This document shows, one piece after another, positions 27,315-36,317 of a DNA stretch of 64,000 nt (positions are counted from its first letter, which is position 1; each line of letters starts with the position of its first letter). The position numbers were made by a program, and so were the translations under genes. Source of the stretch: Chelatococcus albus (GTDB lineage: Bacteria; Pseudomonadota; Alphaproteobacteria; Rhizobiales; Beijerinckiaceae); assembly GCF_030067675.1 (NCBI RefSeq), contig NZ_JASJEV010000001.1, positions 510,309-574,308 of the forward strand. The letters run 5' to 3'. Below the pieces are notes generated by a model. The model was not told the origin of the DNA. It made no database searches and saw only the letters and a list, made by a program, of their open reading frames with translations.

Positions 27315-28331
27315 ATGCCCGGTCTCCGCAGCATGGGACGCATCATCTGCATCGTCGCCGGATGCGCTGTTGCGCAGATCCTGCCGGCGCGCGCCGATCT
27401 CATGTGGGGCGTGAACGGGCACCCGCTGAACTCCTATCCCGGCGTCTCCTTCGAGCGGCAGCTCGATCTCGTCAGGGACCTCGGCGCCAGATCCTACCGC
27501 GTGGACGTCGGCGACACCGGCAGGATGGAGCCGCTCGCCCGGCTCGTCGAAGCGGCGCGGCCGCGCGGCATCGAGATCCTGCCCATCCTCATTCCGCCCG
27601 TCTCGCTCGAACGCGAGCCCGCCGCCGACATCTACCGCAAGTCATACGACTTCGCCCGCGCCTTCGCCGAGCGTTTCAAGGACGACATTCCCGTCTGGGA
27701 ACTCGCCAACGAGCTCGAGAACTACGCCCTCATCAAGCCCTGCGAGATCAGGGACAACGGCACGAAATATCCGTGCGAGTGGGGCCCGCCCGGCGGCCTG
27801 TGGCCGCTCGACTACAGCGGCCCGCGCTATGCCAAGGTTGCAGCCGTCCTGCGCGGCCTCTCCGACGGCGTGCGCGCAGCCGCCCCGGCCGCCAAGCGCG
27901 CCCTCGGCACGGCCGGCTGGGGCCACATCGGGATTTTCGAGCGCCTGCGGCAGGACGGGATCGAATGGGACATCACCGTCTGGCATCTCTACGGCGAGGA
28001 CCCGGAATGGGCCTTCAAGGAACTCGTCAAATACGGCAAGCCCATTTGGGTGACGGAGTTCAACCATCCGTACGGCAGCGCCCGGGCGGGCGAGCAGGCG
28101 CAAGCCGAGGGCCTCGAGAAATGGATGCAGAGGCTGCGCGCCCTGTCGGACCGGTACCGGGTGGCGGCGGCGCATATCTACGAACTCCTTGACGAGTCCT
28201 ACTGGGGCGAGAGCTTTGAGGCCCACATGGGCCTCGTCCGGCTGGAGAAGGACCCGGCCGGCGGCTGGCGCGAGGGAGCGCCGAAGGCCGCCTACGACGC
28301 CGTCAAGCGCACGATCGGAGCCCTGCCGTGA
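27315..28331 (+). CDS. Secreted glycoside hydrolase, PslG/GH39-like
   Basis: 338 residues. Residues 1-27 are a signal peptide (basic start, hydrophobic [14 protein letters not shown], cleavage after ARA). The mature part is a clan GH-A barrel. The acid/base is the Glu133 of the NE pair in [10 protein letters not shown], and the nucleophile is Glu248 in [10 protein letters not shown]. PslG from Pseudomonas, an endo-glycosidase that trims the Psl polymer in the periplasm, has this type of fold and the same context. The ATG has an AGAGGTG site five to six bases upstream. It sits directly before the sugar-modification cassette (52-bp gap), so it may cut or release the polymer made by this locus. 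The bond cleaved is unknown. Confidence 0.8.
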   Translation: MPGLRSMGRIICIVAGCAVAQILPARADLMWGVNGHPLNSYPGVSFERQLDLVRDLGARSYRVDVGDTGRMEPLARLVEAARPRGIEILPILIPPVSLEREPAADIYRKSYDFARAFAERFKDDIPVWELANELENYALIKPCEIRDNGTKYPCEWGPPGGLWPLDYSGPRYAKVAAVLRGLSDGVRAAAPAAKRALGTAGWGHIGIFERLRQDGIEWDITVWHLYGEDPEWAFKELVKYGKPIWVTEFNHPYGSARAGEQAQAEGLEKWMQRLRALSDRYRVAAAHIYELLDESYWGESFEAHMGLVRLEKDPAGGWREGAPKAAYDAVKRTIGALP

Positions 28332-28383
28332 GACGGCCGGCCCACCCCGTCATCGCCCCATCTTCATCAAGGGAGTGTCTGAC

Positions 28384-29451
28384 ATGAAGGTTCTGGTCAC
28401 CGGCCACCAGGGCTACATCGGCACCGTGATGGTGCCGATGCTCCTCGCCGCGGGGCACGAGGTCACGGGTTGCGACAGCAACCTCTACGAGCGCTGCACC
28501 TACGCCGGCGGCGGCACCATGGCCGAGGTGCCCGCCATCCGCAAGGACGTCCGGGATGTGGCGCCGAGCGACCTCGCCGGGTTCGACGCGGTCATCCATC
28601 TGGCGGCGCTGTCCAACGACCCCCTCGGCGACCTCAATCCCGACATCACCTATGCCATCAACCATCGTGCGAGCGTCCGCCTCGCCGAGCTCGCCAGGAA
28701 GGCCGGCGTGCGACGCTTTCTGCTCGCCTCCTCCTGCAGCAACTACGGCCTCGCGGGCGAGGGGCTGGTCGACGAGACGGCCGCCCTGAACCCCGTGACC
28801 CCCTACGGGCAGTCGAAGGTCTGGGCCGAGCGTGACATCGCGGCCCTCGCCGGCGACGGCTTCTGCCCGACCTATTTTCGCCCGGCGACCGCCTACGGCC
28901 TGTCGCCGCGTCTGCGCTTCGATATAGTGCTGAACAACCTCGTCGCCTGGGCCGTGACCAGAGGACTGATCTACCTGAAGTCGGACGGTACGCCCTGGCG
29001 ACCCATCGTCCATGTCGAGGACATCGCGCGGGCCTTCCTCGCCGGCCTTCACGCGCCGGAGGAGAAGGTCTTCAACGAGGCCTTCAACGTCGGGCAGACG
29101 CGCCACAACTACCGCATCCGCGAGATCGCCGAGGTGGTCGCCGGGGTCGTGCCCGGGTGCCGCCTCGAGATCGCGCCCGAAGCCGGGCCGGACAAGCGTT
29201 CCTATCGCGTGAACTTCGACAAGATCGCCCGCGTGCTCCCGGAGTTCCGGCCGCAATGGGACGTGCGCCGCGGCGCCGAGCAGCTCTATGTCGCCTATCG
29301 CGCCTCGCGCCTCACGCTCGAGGAGTTCGAGGGGCCTCGCTATCAGCGCATCAGCCACATCAAGATGCTCATGAGCGCTGGCATCCTCGACGCGGAGCTG
29401 CGCCATACGGCGCGCGAGACAGCGCGGCCGGTCGCGTCGGCGGCCGAGTGA
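28384..29451 (+). CDS. NAD-dependent nucleotide-sugar epimerase/dehydratase (SDR)
   Basis: 355 residues of extended short-chain dehydrogenase. The Rossmann motif GHQGYIG lies at residues 7-13, the catalytic triad is in SSCSNYG and PYGQSK (Tyr141, Lys145), and a sugar-binding C-terminal part includes [16 protein letters not shown]. It should epimerise or reduce a nucleotide-activated keto sugar. In this setting it most plausibly works on a CDP-sugar made through the cytidylyltransferase at 33290, but substrate and reaction are inferred. AAGGGAG lies upstream of the ATG. Its stop codon overlaps the next start by one base (TGATG), indicating translational coupling with the DUF4910 gene. Confidence 0.87.
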   Translation: MKVLVTGHQGYIGTVMVPMLLAAGHEVTGCDSNLYERCTYAGGGTMAEVPAIRKDVRDVAPSDLAGFDAVIHLAALSNDPLGDLNPDITYAINHRASVRLAELARKAGVRRFLLASSCSNYGLAGEGLVDETAALNPVTPYGQSKVWAERDIAALAGDGFCPTYFRPATAYGLSPRLRFDIVLNNLVAWAVTRGLIYLKSDGTPWRPIVHVEDIARAFLAGLHAPEEKVFNEAFNVGQTRHNYRIREIAEVVAGVVPGCRLEIAPEAGPDKRSYRVNFDKIARVLPEFRPQWDVRRGAEQLYVAYRASRLTLEEFEGPRYQRISHIKMLMSAGILDAELRHTARETARPVASAAE

Positions 29452-30827
29452 TGGGCGCGCATCCGCACGCCAGCGTGCCCCAGACGGGCAGCGCCTCCTT
29501 CGGCGGCCTTCCCGCAGAGCCCGGCATCGGCGAGGAGATCTTCGCCCTCGCCGCGGAAATCTACCCCATCTGTCGCAGCATCACGGGCGACGGCGTGCGC
29601 GAGACCCTCGCGCACCTGGCGCGGCACATCGGCCTGACGGTGCACGAAGTTCCGACCGGAACCAGGGTGTTCGACTGGACCATTCCGCGCGAATGGGTGA
29701 TCCGGGACGCCTATATCAAGAACGCTGCCGGCGAGCGGGTCCTCGACTTCCGCGTCTCGAACCTGCACGTCCTCAACTACAGCGCCCCCGTGTGTGCGCG
29801 CCTGCCGCTTGCGGAATTGAAGCAGCACATCTTCACCCTGCCCGACCAGCCGGATCTCGTTCCCTATCGCACCTCCTACTACGCCGAGCGATGGGGCTTC
29901 TGCATGGCCCATAACCGGCTCGCGGACCTGCCAGACGGGCTCTATGAGATCGTGATCGACGCCGGCTTCAGGGACGGCAGCCTCACCTACGGGGAATATC
30001 TGCATCGGGGCGAGACGGACGAGGAATTCCTTCTCTCGGCGCACATCTGCCACCCTTCGCTCGCCAACGACAACTGCTCGGGCCTGGCGCTCCTCGCGCA
30101 CCTCGCCAAACGTCTCGCCGGCCTTCGCACGCGCTACAGCTATCGCTTCCTGTTCGCCCCCGGCACGATCGGCGCGATCGCCTGGCTCGCGCGCAATGAA
30201 CATCTCGTGCCACGCATCCGGCACGGGCTCGTCGTCTCCTGCGTCGGCGATGCCGGCGGGCCGACCTACAAGAAGAGCCGCCGCGGCGACGCCGCCATCG
30301 ACCGCATCATGACGCACGTCCTGCGCCATGCCTCGCCCGCGCCGAACATCCTCGACTTCTTCCCCTACGGCTATGACGAGCGGCAATATTGCTCGCCCGG
30401 CTTCGACCTGCCCGTGGGCCTCTTCCAGCGCAGCCAGTTCGCAACGTTCCCCGAGTACCACACCTCCGCCGACAATCTCGACTTCATCAGGCCGGAACAC
30501 CTCGCCGCCTCCTATCGGATGCTGGCGACGGCGCTCGACATCGTGGAGAGCGACGCCCTGTTGCGGAACACCATGCCCCGTTGCGAGCCGCAGCTCGGCC
30601 GCCGCGGCCTCTATGCGGCGATCGGTGGCGACAGCGCGGGCCCGCAGGCCAGCATGGCCCTCCTCTGGGTCCTCAATCTCGCCGATGGTCGCCACTCGCT
30701 GCTCGACATCGCCGAGAGGGCAAACCTGCCCTTCCTCATCGTCCGCGAGGCGGCGCAGCGCCTCCAGGAGAAGGGATTGCTCGTGCCCGTCGACGCGTGC
30801 GCCGCGGGCGAGGCGCGGCCTCTCTAG
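29451..30827 (+). CDS. DUF4910 aminopeptidase-like protein
   Basis: 458 residues. The N-terminal signature IYPICRSITGDGVRETL (residues 38-54) is diagnostic for the DUF2172/DUF4910 family. The central part is an M28-like zinc peptidase fold with candidate ligands in SAHICHPSLANDNCSG (His199, His202, Asp208) and FPEYHTSADN (His338). A C-terminal winged-helix-like segment (LLDIAERANLPFLIVREAAQRL) completes the family pattern. The start overlaps the epimerase stop by one base. Proteins of this family recur in surface-polysaccharide loci beside methyltransferases and cytidylyltransferases; a role in removing or exchanging an acyl/amide group on a sugar is possible but unproven. Confidence 0.85.
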   Translation: MGAHPHASVPQTGSASFGGLPAEPGIGEEIFALAAEIYPICRSITGDGVRETLAHLARHIGLTVHEVPTGTRVFDWTIPREWVIRDAYIKNAAGERVLDFRVSNLHVLNYSAPVCARLPLAELKQHIFTLPDQPDLVPYRTSYYAERWGFCMAHNRLADLPDGLYEIVIDAGFRDGSLTYGEYLHRGETDEEFLLSAHICHPSLANDNCSGLALLAHLAKRLAGLRTRYSYRFLFAPGTIGAIAWLARNEHLVPRIRHGLVVSCVGDAGGPTYKKSRRGDAAIDRIMTHVLRHASPAPNILDFFPYGYDERQYCSPGFDLPVGLFQRSQFATFPEYHTSADNLDFIRPEHLAASYRMLATALDIVESDALLRNTMPRCEPQLGRRGLYAAIGGDSAGPQASMALLWVLNLADGRHSLLDIAERANLPFLIVREAAQRLQEKGLLVPVDACAAGEARPL

Positions 30828-30867
30828 GCGACTGCCGCGTGCGTGCACGCCCCGGCCGGCCTCGTCC

Positions 30868-31413
30868 TCACGACGGGGGGGGGGCGCCCGAAAAGTCCGG
30901 CCATGCCCGGTCCTTGTCCGAGATCATGGTGACGGCAAGCGGCCAGTCGATGGCGAAGGCGGGATCGTTGTAGCGGACCCCGCTCGCCGCCTGCGGCGCG
31001 TAGAACGCCGAAATGAGATAGCCCACGTCGCAGTTGTCGCAAAGGCTCTGGAAGCCGTGGGCGAAGCCCTCGGGAATATAGAGCTGGTAGCGATTGTTCG
31101 CGGTGAGCTCGAAGCCCTGCCAGCACCGGAAGGTGGGCGAGGCCGGCCGGAGGTCGACGATCACGTCCCAGATCGCGCCCCTGAGACAGGTCACGACCTT
31201 CGTCTCGCCATGGGGCGCGCGCTGGAAATGCATGCCGCGCAGCGTCCCCTTGGCGTTGGAATGCGACATGCTGTGCTGGACGAAGGTGGTCTGCAGGCCG
31301 TGCACGGCATATTCGCGCACGCAGAAGGTACGTGCGAAGAAGCCCCGTTCGTCCTCGACGGGCGTCGGCTCGATCAGCCATGCACCGGGCAGGCTCGTCT
31401 TCTCGAAGCGCAT
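30868..31413 (-). CDS. dTDP-4-dehydrorhamnose 3,5-epimerase-like protein (RmlC family)
   Basis: 181 residues of cupin fold. Key parts are DERGFFARTF (residues 21-30), the catalytic His62 in GTLRGMHFQ, GAIWDVIVDLRPASPTF, and the active-site segment YIPEGFAHGFQSL. RmlC enzymes epimerise C3 and/or C5 of 4-keto-6-deoxy sugars. Genuine RmlA, RmlB and RmlD are absent from the window, so the substrate is more likely the CDP-4-keto sugar of this cassette than dTDP-rhamnose. The ATG at 31413 has a GGGAG site nine bases upstream. It is the only minus-strand gene of the cassette and converges on the DUF4910 gene. Confidence 0.87.
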   Translation of the reverse strand: MRFEKTSLPGAWLIEPTPVEDERGFFARTFCVREYAVHGLQTTFVQHSMSHSNAKGTLRGMHFQRAPHGETKVVTCLRGAIWDVIVDLRPASPTFRCWQGFELTANNRYQLYIPEGFAHGFQSLCDNCDVGYLISAFYAPQAASGVRYNDPAFAIDWPLAVTMISDKDRAWPDFSGAPPPS

Positions 31414-32000
31414 CGGCCGGCTCCCGCGGGCGTTCTCCGGTCTCTCCGAAGTGAAATACAGGCCTGACATGTTTGACCAGGTTGATTGCCCCATCTGATC
31501 GGCGATCACCCGGGCGGACGATCGTCGTTGCGCGGATCGTCGCGCGGGCACGGGCGGCGTCCCTGTAACGGGTCATTGTCTGGTGCGGCCATGCGCGCCA
31601 ACAACTTCCGCAAAAGGCGTATGCCGAGGCGCACGCCGGCCTTGCGCCTACCACCATGCGGCGGCGGCCGTTCCCGATGCCTCCCCCGAGGGAGGGGTGG
31701 ATCGTGGCGCGATGGCTCTCCTCTAGCCCCAACGGGCGATGGCGGCTCTCCGCTCGAACATCTCTGCAGGACCTTCGATCCAGCTAATCTCGGGAGGCAG
31801 GTCACAGCCGGCTCGGAGCGTCCGCCGTGGTGCGGCTCGCGCCTGCCGGCAGCGCCCCTGGAGCAATGACCGATCGAGGCCGATCGATCATCGCAACCAG
31901 TTCATTCACAGGGGAGCGTCTTCGCCCGCGCGGACCTCCGGTTCGTCGCCGAACCGGCGCCCGCGACGGCGGCAGGCGCTCCAGAGGGGATGCGGCAGGC
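31414..32000. promoter_or_regulatory. Long divergent region inside the sugar cassette
   Basis: 587 bp between the RmlC-like gene and the methyltransferase gene. A 6-bp CCTCCC/GGGAGG hairpin lies near 31681-31697. Frames that cross the region have no ribosome binding site or recognisable pattern. Promoters for both directions are expected here; I cannot place them with confidence. Confidence 0.35.
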
Positions 32001-33293
32001 ATGAACGTTCAAGCGACCGCCGCGTCGCGGGAGGTCGACCTCCCGCCCGCCGGCTTCTGCCGTCTCTGCGGCGCAGGGCTCAGGCACACCTTCGTCGACC
32101 TCGGCATGTCACCGCTGTGCGAGAGCTACCGCACCCCGGACGAGCTCGATGCCATGGAGCCTTACTTTCCGCTGCACGTGCTCGTCTGCGACGACTGCTT
32201 CCTCGTCCAGCTCAAGGAATACGTCAGTCCCGAGCATATCTTCCGGGAGTACGCCTATTTCTCGTCCTATTCGACGAGCTGGGTTGCGCACGCCAAGACC
32301 TATTGCGACATGATCGTGCCGCGGCTCGGGCTCGGCCCCGACAGCCTGGTGGTCGAGCTCGCGAGCAACGACGGCTATCTGCTCCAGCATCTCCTGCCGC
32401 GCGGCATTCCCGTCCTCGGCATCGAGCCCGCGGCCAATGTTGCAAAGGTCGCGGCCGAAAAGGGCATTCCCACCCGCGTCGAATTCTTCGGCGTGGCACT
32501 CGCAAGGCAGCTGGTCGCCGAGGGCCGGCAGGCCGACCTGATCGTCGGCAACAACGTGCTGGCCCAGGTGCCCGACCTCAACGACTTCGTCGCCGGCATG
32601 CGCCTGCTGCTCAAGCCCGAAGGCCTGATCACCCTCGAGTTCCCGCATCTCGAACGGCTGATGGCGGAGAACCAGTTCGACACGATCTATCACGAGCATT
32701 TTTCCTATTTCTCGCTCATCACGATCGAGCGCATGGCGACCCGCCACGGCCTGAAGCTGATCGACGTGGAGGAGTTGCGCACCCATGGGGGCTCCCTGCG
32801 CGTCCACCTCGCCCATGCGGGCAGCGCTTTCGCGCCCGGCCGGCGCGTCTCCGAGCTCATCGCCCGCGAGGAGCGGCACGGCTTCCGAGAGCTCGCGACC
32901 TACGCGACCTTCGCCCCGCGCGTTCAGCGCGCGAAACGCCGGCTGCTTGCCTTCCTCATCGGCGCCAAGGAGGCCGGGCGGACGATCTGCGGCTACGGCG
33001 CGCCCGGGAAGGGCAACACGCTTCTCAACTATTGCGGCATCGGGACCGACTTCCTCGCCTTCACGGTCGACCGCAACCCCTACAAGCACGGCCGCTTCAC
33101 CCCGGGCATGCACATTCCCATCCACCCCGTGGCGGCCATCGACGCGGCCAGGCCCGACTACATCCTGATCCTGCCCTGGAACCTGCGGCAGGAGATCATC
33201 GACCAGATGCGTCACGTCGCCGACTGGGGCGGAAGGTTCGTCGTCCCCATCCCCGAGTTGACCGTCATCGACCCCAGGGAGCTGCGCCCATGA
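32001..33293 (+). CDS. Sugar C-methyltransferase (NovU/TylC3-like)
   Basis: 430 residues in the three-part architecture of C-methyltransferases acting on keto sugars. An N-terminal zinc-binding domain has CRLC (Cys20, Cys23) and CDDC (Cys63, Cys66). The SAM-binding core has VVELASNDGYLLQHL near residue 117 and GIEPAANVAKVA. The C-terminal domain has CGYGAPGKGNTLLNYC and DRNPYKHGRFTPG. Relatives (TylC3, NovU, EvaC) add a methyl to C3 or C5 of a nucleotide-bound 4-keto-6-deoxy sugar. The ATG at 32001 follows GAGGGGA by ten bases. Its stop overlaps the cytidylyltransferase start by four bases, so the two are coupled and a CDP-bound substrate is likely. Confidence 0.88.
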   Translation: MNVQATAASREVDLPPAGFCRLCGAGLRHTFVDLGMSPLCESYRTPDELDAMEPYFPLHVLVCDDCFLVQLKEYVSPEHIFREYAYFSSYSTSWVAHAKTYCDMIVPRLGLGPDSLVVELASNDGYLLQHLLPRGIPVLGIEPAANVAKVAAEKGIPTRVEFFGVALARQLVAEGRQADLIVGNNVLAQVPDLNDFVAGMRLLLKPEGLITLEFPHLERLMAENQFDTIYHEHFSYFSLITIERMATRHGLKLIDVEELRTHGGSLRVHLAHAGSAFAPGRRVSELIAREERHGFRELATYATFAPRVQRAKRRLLAFLIGAKEAGRTICGYGAPGKGNTLLNYCGIGTDFLAFTVDRNPYKHGRFTPGMHIPIHPVAAIDAARPDYILILPWNLRQEIIDQMRHVADWGGRFVVPIPELTVIDPRELRP

Positions 33294-34087
33294 AAGTCGT
33301 GCTTTTCTGCGGGGGCCTGGGCACCCGGATCCGCGAATATTCCGAAAGCATCCCGAAGCCGATGATCCCGATCGGCCATCAGCCCATCCTCTGGCACGTC
33401 ATGCAGTACTACAGCCAGTACGGGCACCGGGACTTCGTCCTGTGCATGGGCTACAAGGCCAACATCATCAAGGACTTCTTCCTGGGCTACCGGCCGCAGG
33501 CCTTCGCCGACTGCGTCGTCTCCAACTACGGCTCGAAGGTCGAGCTCCTGGGCGAGCCACAGGAGGACTGGCGCGTGACCCTCATCGACACGGGCATCTG
33601 GCGCAACATCGGCGAGCGCCTGTGGGCCGTGCGCGACCACGTGCGCGGCGAGCGGATCTTCCTGGCCAACTACAGCGACGGGCTGACCGACGTGAACCTC
33701 GACGACATGGTCGAGCGCTTCGAGAGGAGCGGCAAGCTCGCCTGCTTCCTCGCCATCCGTCCACCCCTCACCTACCACCTTGCCGACATCGACCGCGACG
33801 GCCGGGTGCGCGAGTTCCGCACCTCCGACCGCTCGGAGATCTGGATCAACGGCGGTTATTTCATCATGCGCCCCGCGATCTTCGACTACATGAACGAGGG
33901 CGAGGAGCTGGTCGTGGAGCCCTTCCAGAGGCTCATCGAGGCCGATCAGCTCATGGCCTACAAGCACGAGGGCTTCTGGCGCTCGATGGACACCCTGAGG
34001 GACCGCCAGGTGCTCGAGGACATGGTCGAGCACGGGCAGATGCCTTGGCGGCTGGCCGACGGTGTCGCCATGAAGCACCGTGCCTGA
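33290..34087 (+). CDS. rfbF: Glucose-1-phosphate cytidylyltransferase
   Basis: 265 residues. The start KVVLFCGGLGTRIREYSESI and PKPMIPIG match RfbF/DdhA, in which GGLGTR binds the nucleotide and the Lys of PKPM the phosphate. Further marks are LCMGYKANIIKDFF, INGGYFIMRP, VEPFQRLIEADQLMAY and the C-terminal GFWRSMDTLRDRQVLE. The enzyme makes CDP-glucose from CTP and glucose-1-phosphate, the first step to CDP-linked deoxy and branched sugars. It overlaps the methyltransferase gene by ATGA and precedes the deacetylase gene by ten bases. CDP-glucose 4,6-dehydratase, the expected second enzyme, is not in the window. Confidence 0.93.
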   Translation: MKVVLFCGGLGTRIREYSESIPKPMIPIGHQPILWHVMQYYSQYGHRDFVLCMGYKANIIKDFFLGYRPQAFADCVVSNYGSKVELLGEPQEDWRVTLIDTGIWRNIGERLWAVRDHVRGERIFLANYSDGLTDVNLDDMVERFERSGKLACFLAIRPPLTYHLADIDRDGRVREFRTSDRSEIWINGGYFIMRPAIFDYMNEGEELVVEPFQRLIEADQLMAYKHEGFWRSMDTLRDRQVLEDMVEHGQMPWRLADGVAMKHRA

Positions 34088-34097
34088 GCCCGCGCCC

Positions 34098-34751
34098 ATG
34101 CGCGTCTGGAAGCTGGCCCAGCCGGGAGAAAGACTCTCAGTCCTCTGCCTCGGGGCCCACTCCGACGATATCGAGATCGGTGCCGGGGGCACGCTCCTCG
34201 CCTGGATCGCGGCGGGCGTCGCGCTCGACGTGCACTGGTGCGTGCTCAGCGCCCCGGGCCCGCGCGCTGCGGAGGCCCGGACCTCCGCCGCCGCCTTCCT
34301 CGCCGGCGCCGCGAACGCGCACATCGAGATCGCGGACTTCAAGGATGGCTATTTCCCCTACGAGGGGGGCGGGCTCAAGCTCTGGATCGAGAGCCTGAAG
34401 GCGCGCGTGAGGCCCGACGTCATCCTGACGCACCGGCACGACGACGCCCACCAGGACCACCGCGAGCTGTGCCGCCTGACCTGGAACGCCTTTCGCGACC
34501 ACCTCATCCTCGAATACGAGATCCCCAAGTGGGACGGCGACATGGGCCGACCGAACCTCTACGTGGCGCTGCCCGATGCCGTCGTCAAACGCAAGATCGA
34601 GCTCCTCCTCGCCCATTTCGGCACGCAACGCTCGAAGGACTGGTTCGATCCGGAGACCTTCCGCGGCCTTGCCCGCCTGCGCGGCATGGAGTGCCGTGCC
34701 CCCGAGCGTTATGCCGAGGCGTTCCTGCTGCGCAAGGCTAGGCTCGGCTGA
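34098..34751 (+). CDS. PIG-L (LmbE-like) deacetylase
   Basis: 217 residues with the Rossmann-like PIG-L fold. The metal-site motif appears as LGAHSDDIEIGAGGTL (His21, Asp23, Asp24), and the second part as HRHDDAHQDHRELC (His118, His121). These zinc enzymes remove N-acetyl or other acyl groups from sugars. It follows the cytidylyltransferase gene by ten bases and likely belongs to the same transcript. A GTG at 34080, overlapping the previous gene, would add six residues; neither start has a strong ribosome binding site. The 3' end overlaps the polymerase gene on the other strand by 14 bp. A role in forming an amino sugar, perhaps with the DUF4910 protein, is inferred. Confidence 0.88.
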   Translation: MRVWKLAQPGERLSVLCLGAHSDDIEIGAGGTLLAWIAAGVALDVHWCVLSAPGPRAAEARTSAAAFLAGAANAHIEIADFKDGYFPYEGGGLKLWIESLKARVRPDVILTHRHDDAHQDHRELCRLTWNAFRDHLILEYEIPKWDGDMGRPNLYVALPDAVVKRKIELLLAHFGTQRSKDWFDPETFRGLARLRGMECRAPERYAEAFLLRKARLG

Positions 34752-36186
34752 GTCCGGTGAGGTCGGATCGCGCCCGGTCGAGCCTGGCAAGGTCGCGCCG
34801 CGCGATTCCTTCCCGCCGCACCTTCTCCCGGCAGGCGAGAACCACGGCGAGCGCGATGAAGAACAAGAGGCCGGGGTCGGCGCTGCCGCCGCTGATCGTG
34901 GCCGCGAGCAGCGTCACGAGGGCACAGGCGCGGACGCTGTCGTGCAGGGCGACGACGGCTGGATCAACCGATGCGGCAACGGGCCGCTGGATCCGCCGGC
35001 AGAGCACGGCAAGCAGCGTGACGACCATCAGTGATCCGATGAAGCCGAGCTGAGACAACACCGCGACCGGCCAGCTCGACGCCCTGGAGCTGCCAAAGCC
35101 GATGCCGAGCCCGCCGGTGTCGAGGAACGACTGGATACTCCGCTGGTTCCAGTAGATCCGCTCCCGCCCCGACCCGGAGGCCGCCTTGTCGACCACCATG
35201 GTCTCGAGAAGGCGCAGGAAGGGCTCAAAGAGGCGCTCGTTGTACAGATAGACGGCGAGGATGCCGGCGATGGCGAGTGTGAGCACGCCGATCACCTGCA
35301 AATCCCTGTGCGAGAGCCGCCCGACGAGGGCCGATCGCACGATCGAGGCGACAACGGGCACGGCGACGGCCGCGCCGCCCACATAGGCAGTGCTCGACGT
35401 GGACAGGATGAGAAGCGTGAGTGTCGCGAGCGTCAGAAAGAGCGCGATGCGCGAGCCCGTCGCCCGCCAATAGGTGAAGACGAAGGCGAGGCAAGCGAGC
35501 GAGGCCGCGGCGAAGGCCGAGGCCTCCGAATAGCCGCCCACGATGCGCCAGAAGCCTTCCGCCGCCCTGTCGGTCATGAACGCATAGCCGGCACTGCGGA
35601 TCGGCAGGAGCACATCCCCCATCCCGACCATCTTGCCCGCGAGATCAAGCACGCCCATGCCAACGTGGAGTGTGGCCCACAGGAGGAAGCCGCGGCGCAC
35701 GGCGTCGAGCGCCCCCTCGCCCCTCAGGCAGATGCCGAGCGCCAGGAACGTGACCGCCCCGAGAGCGAAGTAGCCCGTCTGGGAGATGTTGCCCGACACG
35801 GGGGCGAGCGGCACCTCGAGCACCCGCTCGAGCGCACGGGAGGGCACGAAGGCGCTCGTCTGTCCGGCGAACAGGCGCGGCAGGATGTAGGCTCCGATGA
35901 AGGCATAGGCCGTCAGGCCGACTATGACCCAGGCGACGCGCTGGCGCGCGAACAGCCGCGAAAGCTCGTGCAGGGCGTCGCGCCGCAGGGCGACCGCCAG
36001 CGCGAGCAGCATGGCGAACGGAGTGTAGACAAGCGGCGTCGAACCACCGAGGGCGTTGAGCGTCACGATGGCAGTCGAGCCGAAGGCGAGCGAGGCGACG
36101 AGAGCGACAAGGTGGGGTGCCCCGAACTGTCGGCTCAACAGGAGGAGGCATGCCCCGATGAGAATTCCGGCGACCGACACCTGCAT
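34738..36186 (-). CDS. O-antigen-ligase-like membrane protein (probable EPS polymerase)
   Basis: 482 residues with at least ten hydrophobic segments through the first 280 residues, a larger soluble loop (about residues 315-365, with GRERIYWNQRSIQSFL), and two or three more helices. This topology is that of the Wzy/WaaL superfamily. A polymerase that joins repeat units at the periplasmic face would otherwise be missing from this locus, which supports the call. It lies 131 bp downstream of the ExoP/Wzc gene in the same direction. Its stop codon lies inside the end of the convergent PIG-L gene (14-bp overlap). Sequence alone does not separate polymerase from ligase. Confidence 0.78.
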   Translation of the reverse strand: MQVSVAGILIGACLLLLSRQFGAPHLVALVASLAFGSTAIVTLNALGGSTPLVYTPFAMLLALAVALRRDALHELSRLFARQRVAWVIVGLTAYAFIGAYILPRLFAGQTSAFVPSRALERVLEVPLAPVSGNISQTGYFALGAVTFLALGICLRGEGALDAVRRGFLLWATLHVGMGVLDLAGKMVGMGDVLLPIRSAGYAFMTDRAAEGFWRIVGGYSEASAFAAASLACLAFVFTYWRATGSRIALFLTLATLTLLILSTSSTAYVGGAAVAVPVVASIVRSALVGRLSHRDLQVIGVLTLAIAGILAVYLYNERLFEPFLRLLETMVVDKAASGSGRERIYWNQRSIQSFLDTGGLGIGFGSSRASSWPVAVLSQLGFIGSLMVVTLLAVLCRRIQRPVAASVDPAVVALHDSVRACALVTLLAATISGGSADPGLLFFIALAVVLACREKVRREGIARRDLARLDRARSDLTGLSRA

Positions 36187-36317
36187 GTCTCGCACCCCAC
36201 AGCGGTTCCTCCTGCCGGCAGACCCTCGTCCTGGCCGGTTGAGGGCCGGGCCCGACCACGGCTCCGCGCGGTGGTCCGCACGCCGGAGCGGCCCCCGGCC
36301 CCGCCGGCCTTCGCGGG

